Assembly (NCBI RefSeq): GCF_900108315.1
Contig: NZ_FNVB01000008.1
Location: 299,547-363,546, forward strand
Direction: 5' to 3'
Source: Saccharopolyspora kobensis
Lineage (GTDB): Bacteria > Actinomycetota > Actinomycetes > Mycobacteriales > Pseudonocardiaceae
Length of the DNA stretch: 64,000 nucleotides
The position numbers and the translations under genes were made by a program. Below the pieces are notes generated by a model. It was not told the origin of the DNA. It searched no databases and saw only the letters and a list, made by a program, of their open reading frames with translations. This document shows positions 32,784 to 41,397 of the stretch, piece by piece (position 1 is the stretch's first letter; every line of letters begins with the position of its first letter).

Positions 32784-32815
32784 GGGCGGCGACTTCTCGC
32801 GAAATCGCCGCCCCC
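32784..32815 (-). terminator. Terminator hairpin after pstB
   Basis: GGGGCGGCGA and TCGCCGCCCC form a 10-bp stem whose loop contains TTCTCGCGAAA. It begins 14 bp past the pstB stop. A neighbouring GATTTCGCGCGAAATC palindrome (32751-32766) extends the structured region. Confidence 0.65.
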
Positions 32816-32828
32816 GCACCGGAACCGA

Positions 32829-33605
32829 TCAGCCGAAGCGGCCGGAGATGTAGTCCTCGGTGGCCTTCTGGGTCGGGTTGGAGAAGATCTTGCCCGTCTC
32901 GTCGATCTCCACCAGCTGGCCCGGCTCGCCCACCGCGCGCAGGTTGAAGAACGCCGTCTGGTCGCTCACCCGCGCCGCCTGCTGCATGTTGTGGGTGACG
33001 ATGACGATCGTGTAGTCCTGCTTGAGGTTGGAGATCAGGTCCTCGATCGCCAGCGTGGAGATCGGGTCCAGCGCCGAGCAGGGCTCGTCCATCAGCAGCA
33101 CGTCCGGCCGCACCGCGATGGCCCGCGCGATGCACAGGCGCTGCTGCTGACCGCCGGAGAGGCCGCCGCCCGGCTTGTTCAGCCGGTCCTTGACCTCTTC
33201 CCACAGGTTCGCGCCGCGCAGCGCGCGCTCGGCGACCTCGTCGAGCTTCTTCTTGTTCTTCTCACCGGCCAGCTTCAGGCCGGCCACCACGTTGTCCCGG
33301 ATGGACATCGTCGGGAACGGGTTCGCGCGCTGGAACACCATGCCGATGGTCTTGCGCACCTGCACCGGGTCCACGTCGCTGGCGTAGATGTCCTCGCCGT
33401 CGAGCATCACCTTGCCCTCGACGCGGGAGCCGGGGATCACCTCGTGCATCCGGTTCAGCGACCGCAGCACGGTCGACTTGCCGCAACCGGACGGGCCGAT
33501 GAACGCGGTGACGCTGCGGGCGGGCACCTGCAGCGTCACGTCCTGCACGGCGTGGAACTTGCCGTAGAACAGGTTCAGGTCCTTGATGTCGAGACGCTTG
33601 GCCAT
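32829..33605 (-). CDS. pstB: Phosphate ABC transporter ATP-binding protein PstB
   Basis: A 258-residue protein from the ATG at 33605 (MAKRLDIKDLNLFYGKFHAV). It has Walker A GPSGCGKST, the Q-loop VFQRANPFP, the ABC signature LSGGQQQRLCIARAIA, Walker B VLLMDEPCSALDP and the switch His in THNMQQAARV. It drives high-affinity phosphate uptake with PstA and PstC. It is last in the pstS-pstC-pstA-pstB operon, 11 bp after pstA. Confidence 0.96.
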   Translation of the reverse strand: MAKRLDIKDLNLFYGKFHAVQDVTLQVPARSVTAFIGPSGCGKSTVLRSLNRMHEVIPGSRVEGKVMLDGEDIYASDVDPVQVRKTIGMVFQRANPFPTMSIRDNVVAGLKLAGEKNKKKLDEVAERALRGANLWEEVKDRLNKPGGGLSGGQQQRLCIARAIAVRPDVLLMDEPCSALDPISTLAIEDLISNLKQDYTIVIVTHNMQQAARVSDQTAFFNLRAVGEPGQLVEIDETGKIFSNPTQKATEDYISGRFG

Positions 33606-33616
33606 GTTTGAGGTCC

Positions 33617-34531
33617 CTACTTCGTCTTGATCGCGAACAGCTTGGACAGCAGCGACGCGACGAGGTTGATCAGCATGATGACGACCACGAGGGTCAGCGC
33701 GGCGCCCCACATGCGGTAGTCACCGGCCACCGTGCCGGTGCTGCGCTCCATGTAGATGGCCAGCGGCAGCGACGCCAGTTCGCCCTGGAACAGGTTGAAG
33801 TTGATCGAGCTGGAGTAGCCGACCAGGATCAGCAGCGGTGCCGTCTCGCCCAGCACGCGGGCCAGGCCGAGCATCACACCGGTCAGGATGCCCGACAGCG
33901 CCGTGGGCAGCACGATCTTCATGATCGTCTTCCACTTCGGCAGGCCGAGCGCGTAAGCCGCCTCGCGCAGCTCGTCCGGCACGATCAGCAGCATCGTCTC
34001 GGTGACCCGGACGACCACCGGGATCATCAGCAGCAGCAGCGCCAGCGCCACCGCGAAGCCGCTGCGGGTGAAGCCGAAGGTGGTGATCCACAGCGCGTAG
34101 ATGAACAGACCGGCCACGATCGACGGCAGACCGCTGAGGATGTCCACCATGAACGTGGCGACCTTCGCGAACCGCGACTCGCGCCCGTACTCGACCAGGT
34201 AGACGCCGACCATGATGCCCAGCGGCACCGAGATGACCAGGCAGACCAGGCCTTCGAGCAGGGTTCCGACCAGCGCGTGGTAGATGCCGCCGCCGAAGTC
34301 GTTGGGCAGCAGGCCGTTGAACGAGTGCGACCACCAGGTCGAGCTGAGCACCGGCTTGAGGCCGCGCTCCAGCAGCGTCCACAGCACCCAGAGCAGCGGG
34401 ACCACCGCGATCACGAACGCCGCGGTGAACAGCGTGGTGGCGAGGTTGTTCTTGAACTTGCGCGCGAAGCTGATCCGCTGGAACGCCGGTGGCGTGGCCA
34501 GCTGCTCCACGTCAGCGGTGTCGGTCCTCAT
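33617..34531 (-). CDS. pstA: Phosphate ABC transporter permease PstA
   Basis: A 304-residue protein from the ATG at 34531, whose ATGA overlaps the pstC stop. About six membrane segments surround the permease EAA-type loop (EAAYALGLPKWKTIMKIVLP). The family features SGLPSIVAGLFIYALW and LGETAPLLILVG are present. It forms the membrane channel with PstC. Confidence 0.95.
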   Translation of the reverse strand: MRTDTADVEQLATPPAFQRISFARKFKNNLATTLFTAAFVIAVVPLLWVLWTLLERGLKPVLSSTWWSHSFNGLLPNDFGGGIYHALVGTLLEGLVCLVISVPLGIMVGVYLVEYGRESRFAKVATFMVDILSGLPSIVAGLFIYALWITTFGFTRSGFAVALALLLLMIPVVVRVTETMLLIVPDELREAAYALGLPKWKTIMKIVLPTALSGILTGVMLGLARVLGETAPLLILVGYSSSINFNLFQGELASLPLAIYMERSTGTVAGDYRMWGAALTLVVVIMLINLVASLLSKLFAIKTK

Positions 34532-35586
34532 GCTTTCCCCTTACCGCTGGCGCTCTCGATCCAACGCGCGACGGCGTTGACCGCGAAGGTGATCACGAAC
34601 AGCACCAGCCCGGCCGAGATGTAGGCGCCCACCTGCATGTTGTTGTTGAACTCGGCGGAGCCGAGCGCGATCTTGGAGGCGAAGGTGGCACCGGCGTCGA
34701 AGATGCTGTAGCCGGGCGGGGCGGTGGTGGAGCTGAGGATGATGGTCAGCGCCATCGTCTCGCCCAGGGCACGGCCCAGGCCGAGCATCGAACCGCCCAT
34801 GAAGCCGTTGCGGCCGAACGGCCACACCGTGGTCCGCACGACCTCCCACTGGGTGGCGCCGAGCGCGAGGGCGCCCTCGATCTGCTGGTTCGGCGTCCGC
34901 GAGAAGACCTCGCGGGTGACGCCGGTGATCGTCGGGATGATCATCACGGCGAGCACGATCCCGGCGGTGAAGATGTCCGTGCCCAGGCCCATCGGGTTCA
35001 CGTTGCCCTGGGCGAAGATCGGGATCCAGCCGAGGTACTCGTTGAGCCACAGGGCGACCGGCCGCAGCACCGGGCCCAGGACCAGGAAGCCCCACAGGCC
35101 GTAGACGACCGACGGCACGGCGGCCAGCAGGTCGACGATGTAGGCGAACGGCCGCGCCAGGCTGCGCGGGGCGTAGCGGGTGAGGAACAGCGCGATCCCG
35201 CAGGACAGCGGCATCGCGATGACCAGCGCGACCAGCGAGCTGGCCACGGTCACCCAGGCCAGGTCGAGGATGCCGAACTTGAGGTTGTTCGGATCGCGGG
35301 TGTCCCATTCCCTGCTGAACAGGAAGTTGACCTCGTTGACCTGCAACGAGGGAATCGCGCGGATCAGCAGGAAGATGCCGATCGCCGCGATCAGGGCGAC
35401 CACGAAGGCCCCGGAGGCGGTGGCGATCGAGGAGAACACCCGGTCGCCGAGTCGGTGCGTCTTGCCCGCGGAGGTATCGGGAGCGGAAATGGGAGCCTCC
35501 GGTCCGGAACTAGGCGCCGAAGCGCCCCGCGGGGCACCGGAATCGGTGTCCGCGGGGCGCAGGTCGGCTCTCGTCGAGTCGGTCAC
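34528..35586 (-). CDS. pstC: Phosphate ABC transporter permease PstC
   Basis: A 352-residue protein from the GTG at 35586. An N-terminal cytosolic stretch of about 45 residues (Ala/Pro/Ser-rich) precedes six membrane segments. The permease loop reads EGALALGATQWEVVRTTVWP. It lies 70 bp after pstS and overlaps pstA by 4 bp. Confidence 0.95.
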   Translation of the reverse strand: MTDSTRADLRPADTDSGAPRGASAPSSGPEAPISAPDTSAGKTHRLGDRVFSSIATASGAFVVALIAAIGIFLLIRAIPSLQVNEVNFLFSREWDTRDPNNLKFGILDLAWVTVASSLVALVIAMPLSCGIALFLTRYAPRSLARPFAYIVDLLAAVPSVVYGLWGFLVLGPVLRPVALWLNEYLGWIPIFAQGNVNPMGLGTDIFTAGIVLAVMIIPTITGVTREVFSRTPNQQIEGALALGATQWEVVRTTVWPFGRNGFMGGSMLGLGRALGETMALTIILSSTTAPPGYSIFDAGATFASKIALGSAEFNNNMQVGAYISAGLVLFVITFAVNAVARWIESASGKGKA

Positions 35587-35656
35587 TGCTGTTTGCAGCC
35601 TCTCACTTCGTAGATTCGACCCGTTGTTCGCCCAGGTTGGGTGCGACCCGGGTTAC

Positions 35657-36769
35657 TCAGGAGATGGCGTTGACGGCTTCGGTGACCTTGGCCTTGAAGG
35701 CCTCCGGCAGCGGCACGTAGCCGGCGTCCTGCAGCTGCTGGGCGTCGGCGTTGGCGGCGACCGTCAGGAACGCCTTGACCGCCTTCGCGGTCTCCGCGTC
35801 GTAGCCCTTGGAGCAGACGATCTCGTAGGTGTTGAGGACGATCGGGTAGACCCCGGCGGCCTTGTTGCCGTAGATGGACTCGAGGTTGACGCGCAGGTCG
35901 TGGCCCTCGCCCTCGATCTGGGCGCCGTCGATGGCCTTGCCGACGTTCTCGGTGGTCAGCTCGACCGGGCCGGAACCGCTGTCGATCTTGGCCTGGCCCA
36001 GCTGGAGGTTCTTGGCGAACGACCACTCGACGTAGGTGATGGCACCCGGGGTGGCCTTCACCGACTGCGCGACCTGGTCGCTGCCCTCACGGCCCTGGCC
36101 GACGCCCGGGCCGCCCTGGAAGGTCTTGCCCTTGCCGGTCCAGGCGCCACCGGTGGCGGTGCTCAGGTACTTCTGGAAGTTGTCGGTGGTGCCCGACTCG
36201 TCCGAGCGGAAGAACGGCACGATGGCGGTGGACGGCAGCTGCGCGTTCGGGTTCAGCGCCTTGATCGCCGGGTCGTCCCAGGTCTTGATCTGACCCTGGT
36301 AGATCTTGCCGATCACGTCGGCGTTCAGGGTGAGGTCCTGGACGCCGTCCAGGTTGTAGGCGATGGCGACCGGGCCGAACACCATCGGGAGGTTCCAGGC
36401 CGGGTTGCCCTGGCAGCGCTGGGCGGCCGCGGCCACCTCGCCCTTCTCCTCGTTCAGCGGCGAGTCGGAACCGCCGAAGTCGACCTGGCCCGCGGTGAAG
36501 GCGGCCACGCCCTTGCCCGAACCGGACTTGGTGTAGTTGACGTTCTGACCCTGGCACTTGAGGCCGTAGTCGCGAGCGAAGACGTCGACCGCGTTCTTCT
36601 GCGCCGAGGAGCCCTCGCCCGAGACCGGCTTGGTGCCGCACTCGACCTGCAGTGCGTCCAGAGCCGGGTTGCCGCCCCCCTGCGCGTTCTGGTCGGAGCC
36701 GCAGCCGGCGAGCACGAGCGCGCCCGCGGCGAGAACGGCGAACGCAGCGCTGTGCCGCTTGATCTTCAC
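35657..36769 (-). CDS. pstS: Phosphate-binding lipoprotein PstS
   Basis: A 370-residue protein from the GTG at 36769, 7 nt after GGAGG. The signal peptide ends in the lipobox LVLAGC. Phosphate-site loops are visible (SGEGSSAQKNA, YTKSGSGKG, VDFGGSDSPL, RSDESGTTDNF). It captures phosphate outside the membrane and hands it to PstC/PstA. It leads the pst operon behind a PHO box. Starts further upstream lack a signal peptide and are rejected. Confidence 0.95.
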   Translation of the reverse strand: MKIKRHSAAFAVLAAGALVLAGCGSDQNAQGGGNPALDALQVECGTKPVSGEGSSAQKNAVDVFARDYGLKCQGQNVNYTKSGSGKGVAAFTAGQVDFGGSDSPLNEEKGEVAAAAQRCQGNPAWNLPMVFGPVAIAYNLDGVQDLTLNADVIGKIYQGQIKTWDDPAIKALNPNAQLPSTAIVPFFRSDESGTTDNFQKYLSTATGGAWTGKGKTFQGGPGVGQGREGSDQVAQSVKATPGAITYVEWSFAKNLQLGQAKIDSGSGPVELTTENVGKAIDGAQIEGEGHDLRVNLESIYGNKAAGVYPIVLNTYEIVCSKGYDAETAKAVKAFLTVAANADAQQLQDAGYVPLPEAFKAKVTEAVNAIS

Positions 36770-36885
36770 TTCGTTCCTCCACTCGGAAAAACCTGCGGTT
36801 GCGCGACCGAGCCCCTGGTCGGCCCGTGCTCTTCGCCGCGCACCGGGGACGTTAAGGAGCCGGGGTGGACACCCCTCACCATCCA

Positions 36886-36903
36886 GGTGAACGGAAGGTG
36901 AAC
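36886..36903 (-). promoter_or_regulatory. PHO box upstream of pstS
   Basis: On the minus strand two exact GTTCACC units lie at 11-bp spacing (GTTCACC-TTCC-GTTCACC). A weaker third unit may follow. The box is about 117 bp upstream of the pstS GTG. It matches the PhoP-binding direct repeats known from actinomycetes. Confidence 0.88.
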
Positions 36904-36991
36904 AAGGCACGCTTAGTAAGGAGACGCACATACCTTCGGGGGAACAAAGGGGCGAAACCGGGGAGTAACGGTGACGCACAGCACGGGACGG

Positions 36992-37945
36992 TCATCGCCC
37001 GAATTGCACGTCCACATCCCATTTCGCGAACCCCAATCGCTGGTACACCTTCACCGCCGGTGCGTTGTCCGCCTCGACGTAGAGCATCACCTGGCGGCAA
37101 CCAGTGTCGCTCAGGTGTCGTAGACCGGCCACTGTGAGTGACCGCCCCAGCCCACCGCCTTGCGCGTCCGGGTCCACCCCGACGACGTAGACCTCACCCG
37201 TTCCGTCGGGATGCACCTTCGTCCAGTGGAATCCGAGCAGCTCATCGCGGTCGTCGACGGCGAGGAAGAACCCGTTCGGGTCGAACCAGCCCTCGCGCTC
37301 CTTCGCCCGCAGGTCCTGCTCGGTCATGCCACCCTGCTCCGGGTGCCAGGAGAACGCCCGGTGGTTGACCGCCACCACGGCGGCCTCGTCGCGATCCGGC
37401 CGGAAGGTGCGCAGCCGCACGCCCTCCCGCAGCTCGACCTCCGGCAGCTCCGGCTCGGCGAGCTCCCGGCCCATCCGCCACAGCTCGCGCGGCCGGCCGA
37501 AGCCGTACCGCTCGGCCAGCCGCACCGCGCCCGGGAGCTCGCCGTGCGACCAGATCCGCAGCCGGGCAGTGTCCGGGGCGGGTTCGGCGGAGAGCTCCGC
37601 GCGGTCCAGCAGCGCCTCGACCAGGCGCGCGCCCGCGCCCTTGCGCCGGTGGTCGGGATCGACCGCCAGCTCGGCGACCAGCTGGCCGGAGGTCTTCTCG
37701 TGCTCGGTGTCCAGGTGCGCGTACCCGATGAGACTGCCGCCCGCGTCGCGCAGCACGAAGTGCTCGGAGCGCACGTCGGCCTGCACCGGCTCGATCTGGT
37801 GGACGACGTCGCGGTGCGCCTTCAACCGGAGGATCACGTGCTCGCCGACGGGAGCGACCCCGTCGGCCGCCGCTGTCTTGTCGAGCAGGCCCATGACCTC
37901 GGCCGCTTCTGTGCTGTCCAGTCCATTACGCCATGTCAGCTGCAC
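36992..37945 (-). CDS. mshD: Mycothiol synthase MshD
   Basis: A 317-residue protein from the GTG at 37945. Two GNAT domains occur in tandem: the first contains LVAELAVDPDHRRKGAGARL and the second EVYVVGVDPDAQGGGLGRSL. The second ends VMLYVEADNAPAVKVYQRLG. MshD acetylates Cys-GlcN-Ins with acetyl-CoA, the last step of mycothiol biosynthesis. Its place between pst and glnR is the same as I recall in mycobacteria. Confidence 0.94.
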   Translation of the reverse strand: MQLTWRNGLDSTEAAEVMGLLDKTAAADGVAPVGEHVILRLKAHRDVVHQIEPVQADVRSEHFVLRDAGGSLIGYAHLDTEHEKTSGQLVAELAVDPDHRRKGAGARLVEALLDRAELSAEPAPDTARLRIWSHGELPGAVRLAERYGFGRPRELWRMGRELAEPELPEVELREGVRLRTFRPDRDEAAVVAVNHRAFSWHPEQGGMTEQDLRAKEREGWFDPNGFFLAVDDRDELLGFHWTKVHPDGTGEVYVVGVDPDAQGGGLGRSLTVAGLRHLSDTGCRQVMLYVEADNAPAVKVYQRLGFAKWDVDVQFGR

Positions 37946-38019
37946 GCCCCGACGTTACCCAGCTTCCCGGCGAACAACGCGTGAAGAGGGGTTCCGCGGG
38001 CGGTTTCTCCAGGTAGCGT

Positions 38020-38065
38020 CCCGTGAGTGCTTCGGGGCGCTATGGCACCCCGAACCGCTCACGGG
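38020..38065. repeat. GTGAGTG hairpin family C, copy 2
   Basis: CCCGTGAGTGCTTCGGGG and CCCCGAACCGCTCACGGG form a long stem with two mismatches around CGCTATGGCA. It lies in the 156-bp divergent gap between mshD and the APC gene, so it cannot be a simple 3'-end terminator for either neighbour. Confidence 0.85.
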
Positions 38066-38101
38066 AGCTGAACAGCGGAAACGAACCGCCAGGAGTGCCG
38101 C

Positions 38102-39322
38102 GTGCCCCAACTCCAGCGACGCCTGACCACCACCGACGCCGTGGTGATCGGGCTCGGATCGATGATCGGCGCGGGCCTGTTCAGCGCGTTCGCCCCAGCG
38201 GCGGCAGCGGCCGGCTCGGCACTGCTGATCAGCCTGCTGCTGGCCGCGATCATCGCGTTCTGCAACGCCAGCAGCTCAGCGGCGCTGGCCGCCCAGTACC
38301 CGGCAGCGGGCGGAACATACGTGTACGGCCGCGAGCGCCTCGGTCCGTTCTGGGGCTTCCTCGCGGGCTGGGGCTTCGTGATCGGCAAGACGGCCTCCTG
38401 CGCGGCGATGGCGCTGACCGCCGCCGAGTACCTCCTCCCCGCGCACGCCAAGCCCGCCGCCGCGGCGTTCGCCGCGGCTCTGGGCGCGGTGAACTGCGTC
38501 GGCATCACCCGCACCGCGAAGCTCGCTCGCATCCTGCTCGCGCTCACGCTCGCCGCGCTCGCAGCTTCGCTGCTCGCGGTGTGGCTCGGCGGCGCCTCGG
38601 CTCCCGCCTCGGTGCTGCCGCCTGCGCCGCTGGGCGTGCTGCAGGCCGCCGGCCTGCTCTTCTTCGCTTTCGCGGGCTACGCCCGCATCGCGACCCTCGG
38701 CGAGGAGGTCCGCGATCCGCAGCGCACGATCCCCCGCGCGATCCCGATCGCGCTCGGGATCGTGGTGTGCCTGTACTTCGCGGTGGGGAGCACGCTGCTG
38801 GTCGCGCTCGGCCCCGGCCTCGCGGCGTCGTCGGCACCGCTGGCCGATGCGGTGCGCGCGGGTGGTCTGCCGCAGCTCGCGCCGTTCGCCGTGATCGGCG
38901 CCGGGCTGGCGGCGCTCGGTGCCCTGCTCGCGCTGCTCGCCGGAGTCGGCCGGACGACGCTGGCGATGGCGCGGGGTCGCGACCTGCCCGCTCCGCTGGC
39001 CTCGGTCCACCCGCGCTTGGCCACGCCGCTCCGCGCGGAGCTGCTGATCACCGCGGCGGTGGTGGTGCTGGTGCTGGTCACGGATCTGCGCGGCGCGATC
39101 GGCTTCTCGTCGTTCGGGGTGCTGGGCTACTACGCGATCGCCAACGCCTCGGCGCTCACCCTGCCTCGCGAGCTGCGCTGGTTCCCCCGCGCGCTCCCGG
39201 CGCTCGGCCTCGCGGGCTGCGCGGTGCTCGCCTTCGCGCTGCCCTGGTCATCGGTGCTGGCCGGTCTGGTCTGCTTCGCGATCGGCGCCGTGATCTGGGC
39301 CCGGCGCCACCGCAAGTCCTAG
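38102..39322 (+). CDS. APC-family amino-acid permease
   Basis: A 406-residue protein from the GTG at 38102 (AGGAG upstream) with eleven to twelve hydrophobic segments. The first contains the APC signature VVIGLGSMIGAGLFSAFAPA. Other landmarks are AAQYPAAGGTYVYGRERLGP, FFAFAGYARIATLGEEVRDP and ARGRDLPAPLASVH. It probably imports an amino acid or related compound by cation symport. The substrate is not predictable. It converges with glnR across a family A hairpin; nitrogen control by GlnR is possible but no site was identified. Confidence 0.9.
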   Translation: MPQLQRRLTTTDAVVIGLGSMIGAGLFSAFAPAAAAAGSALLISLLLAAIIAFCNASSSAALAAQYPAAGGTYVYGRERLGPFWGFLAGWGFVIGKTASCAAMALTAAEYLLPAHAKPAAAAFAAALGAVNCVGITRTAKLARILLALTLAALAASLLAVWLGGASAPASVLPPAPLGVLQAAGLLFFAFAGYARIATLGEEVRDPQRTIPRAIPIALGIVVCLYFAVGSTLLVALGPGLAASSAPLADAVRAGGLPQLAPFAVIGAGLAALGALLALLAGVGRTTLAMARGRDLPAPLASVHPRLATPLRAELLITAAVVVLVLVTDLRGAIGFSSFGVLGYYAIANASALTLPRELRWFPRALPALGLAGCAVLAFALPWSSVLAGLVCFAIGAVIWARRHRKS

Positions 39323-39378
39323 GCGGGCACGACACGCCGACACCTGTGGACGGTTCCCGCCGCCGCTGTGGAGAACTC

Positions 39379-39424
39379 CGCGATTTCAATTGAAATCAGA
39401 CGTCTGATTTCAATTGAAATCGCG
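39379..39424. terminator. Family A hairpin copy 6, perfect 46-bp palindrome
   Basis: CGCGATTTCAATTGAAATC, then AGACGTCT, then the reverse complement of the first part: every base of the 46 bp is symmetric. It lies between the convergent APC and glnR genes and is a candidate bidirectional terminator. Confidence 0.85.
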
Positions 39425-39461
39425 TCCGATCACGGCACAACGCACGGTCGCCGGTCGTCGG

Positions 39462-40208
39462 TCAGCGGGCGAAGGTGGTCTCGCGGGACGGGGTCTCGCG
39501 AGCGGCGGACTCGCGGGTCTCCGCTGCGATCGGGCTGGTGCCGCGGTTCGGGCGGACGAACTTGTAGCCCACGTTGCGGACCGTGCCGATCATCGAGTCG
39601 TGCTCCGGGCCGAGCTTCGCGCGCAGGCGGCGGACGTGGACGTCGACCGTGCGGGTGCCGCCGAAGAAGTCGTAGCCCCACACCTCCTGCAGCAGCTGCG
39701 CGCGGGTGAACACCCGGCCCGCGTGCTGGGCGAGGTACTTGAGCAGCTCGAACTCCTTGTAGGTGAGCTCCAGCGCCCGGCCCTTCAGCCGTGCCGTGTA
39801 GGTCGCTTCCTCGATCACCAGGTCGCCGACGCTCAGCATGCCGTCGTCAGCGCTGCCCGCGGAGCTGAGCCGCGAGATCAGCAGGCGCAGCCGGGCGTCG
39901 ATCTCCGCGGGCCCGGTGGTCGGCAGCAGGATCTCGTCCACGCCCCACTCGGAGCTGATCGTGACCAGTCCGCCCTCGTTGACCAGGGCGATCACCGGTA
40001 CGTCACCGGCCGACAGCAGGCGGCACAGATCGCGGGCGCCGACCAGGTCGGTGCGGGCGTCCACCACGATCGCATCGTGCGCGCCGCTGGCGAGGACCGA
40101 ACCGGGGTCGGCGGGCAGCACCCGCACCCGGTGGGGCAGCAGGGCGAGCGCGGGCAGCACGGCTTCGCACTCTTCTTCACTGGTCAGCAGCAGCAGTTCG
40201 GAGCTCAT
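39462..40208 (-). CDS. glnR: Nitrogen response regulator GlnR
   Basis: A 248-residue protein from the ATG at 40208 (MSSELLLLTSEEECEAVLPA). The receiver domain is atypical: the Asp in IVVDARTDL is kept but the other acidic-pocket residues are not, as is typical of orphan GlnR. The winged-helix domain is highly conserved (LELTYKEFELLKYLAQHAGR, EVWGYDFFGGTRTVDVHVRR, GTVRNVGYKF). GlnR controls nitrogen assimilation genes and has no partner kinase. A 25-residue Glu/Arg/Thr tail is added at the C-terminus. Confidence 0.93.
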   Translation of the reverse strand: MSSELLLLTSEEECEAVLPALALLPHRVRVLPADPGSVLASGAHDAIVVDARTDLVGARDLCRLLSAGDVPVIALVNEGGLVTISSEWGVDEILLPTTGPAEIDARLRLLISRLSSAGSADDGMLSVGDLVIEEATYTARLKGRALELTYKEFELLKYLAQHAGRVFTRAQLLQEVWGYDFFGGTRTVDVHVRRLRAKLGPEHDSMIGTVRNVGYKFVRPNRGTSPIAAETRESAARETPSRETTFAR

Positions 40209-40322
40209 CTGGAGGGCCTCCGTCCCCAAGGCGAGAACCCGACGTCCGGGCCGGGAGTGGCCAACCGCACGCGGCGGATGACTCGGCGTCGTTGCCTGTG
40301 GATGGCAAGGAGAATAACCGAC

Positions 40323-41153
40323 ATGCAGCGGAAAAACCCAGGTCCAACGGGTCGCATCACATTTGTGAACAACAGCCGCCCCGATGTTGCGCGGATGTTT
40401 CGGCCTCGCGCGGTGGCGCTGTCGGCCGCCGACGGGACCGCGCTGCGCGGCCTGCTGCTGCCCGGCCCCGGGCTGCCCGCCGACCTCGGGTTCGTCCTCG
40501 GGCACGGCTTCACCAACCACATCCGCAAGCCCACCGTGCAGCGGGTCCTGCACCGCCTAGCCCGGCGCGGCCCGGTGCTCGCGACCGACTTCCGCGGCCA
40601 CGGGCGCTCCGGCGGCCGCACCACCGTCGGCCCGGCCGAAGCGCTGGACATCGACGCCGCCGTCGCCCACCTGCGCGAGCTCGGCTGCCGCCGGATCGTC
40701 ACGATCGGCTTCTCGCTGGGCGGCGCGGTGGTGCTGCGCCAGGCCGCCCTGGGCACGCCGCCGGACGCGGTGGTCGCGGTCAGCAGCCCCGCGCGCTGGT
40801 GGGTGCGCGACACGCCCGCGATGCGCAGGCTGCACTGGCTGCTGGAGCAACCGCACGGCCGGTGGAGCGCCCGTCTGCTCGGCGTCCGCCTCGCCCCGCC
40901 CTGGAGCGAGGTGCCGGTCTCGCCGATCGAGCTCGTCCGCCGCATCCCGGTTCCGCAGCTGATCGTGCACGGCACCGATGACCACTACTTCCCGGTCGCC
41001 GACGCGGTCGCCCTAAGCGAAGCGGGCGGCGGCGAGCTGTGGCTGGAAGCGGGCATGCGACACGCCGAGAGCGCAGCCACGCCGAACTTGGTGGACCGCA
41101 TCGCGCGGTGGGCGGCAGATACAGTGACACCACCCGATCGTGGTGGTTCTTAG
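40323..41153 (+). CDS. Alpha/beta-hydrolase
   Basis: A 276-residue protein from the ATG at 40323 (AAGGAG upstream). It has the alpha/beta-hydrolase fold with FVLGHGF (oxyanion region), the nucleophile elbow GFSLGG, an acidic residue in HGTDDHYF and the catalytic His in GMRHAES. No signal peptide is present. It is divergent from glnR. Esterase or peptidase-like activity is likely; the substrate is unknown. Confidence 0.88.
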   Translation: MQRKNPGPTGRITFVNNSRPDVARMFRPRAVALSAADGTALRGLLLPGPGLPADLGFVLGHGFTNHIRKPTVQRVLHRLARRGPVLATDFRGHGRSGGRTTVGPAEALDIDAAVAHLRELGCRRIVTIGFSLGGAVVLRQAALGTPPDAVVAVSSPARWWVRDTPAMRRLHWLLEQPHGRWSARLLGVRLAPPWSEVPVSPIELVRRIPVPQLIVHGTDDHYFPVADAVALSEAGGGELWLEAGMRHAESAATPNLVDRIARWAADTVTPPDRGGS

Positions 41154-41190
41154 AATCTGCCGGTGGTTGCGTTGCTCGCGTGGTCACTCA

Positions 41191-41277
41191 GCGGAAGCTG
41201 AGAGCTTCCCCGGCCTGCGGGCGCCCCTCCTGGACGGCGGAGGGGCCGTCCTCACCGGGAGAGCGCTCAGAACCCGC
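41191..41277 (-). repeat. Dispersed structured repeat, family D copy 2
   Basis: Read on the minus strand: outer arm GCGGGTTCTGAGCGCTCTCC pairs with the right arm GGGGAAGCTCTCAGCTTCCGC-like segment. The inner arms CCCCTCC/GGAGGGG form a perfect 7-bp stem. The apical GTGCAT stem of the other copies is missing. It lies between the hydrolase and lmeA-like genes, antisense to both. Confidence 0.8.
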
Positions 41278-41397
41278 GGGTGGGCGGCCCGCACGCGTGC
41301 TCGAAGCGGCTGGCGCCGCCCGCACAGGCGCGGACGACATCCGCCGACAGGCTCTCCGCTGAACCGCCGGTTGCCCCCGACAGAAACGGACCGCTCG

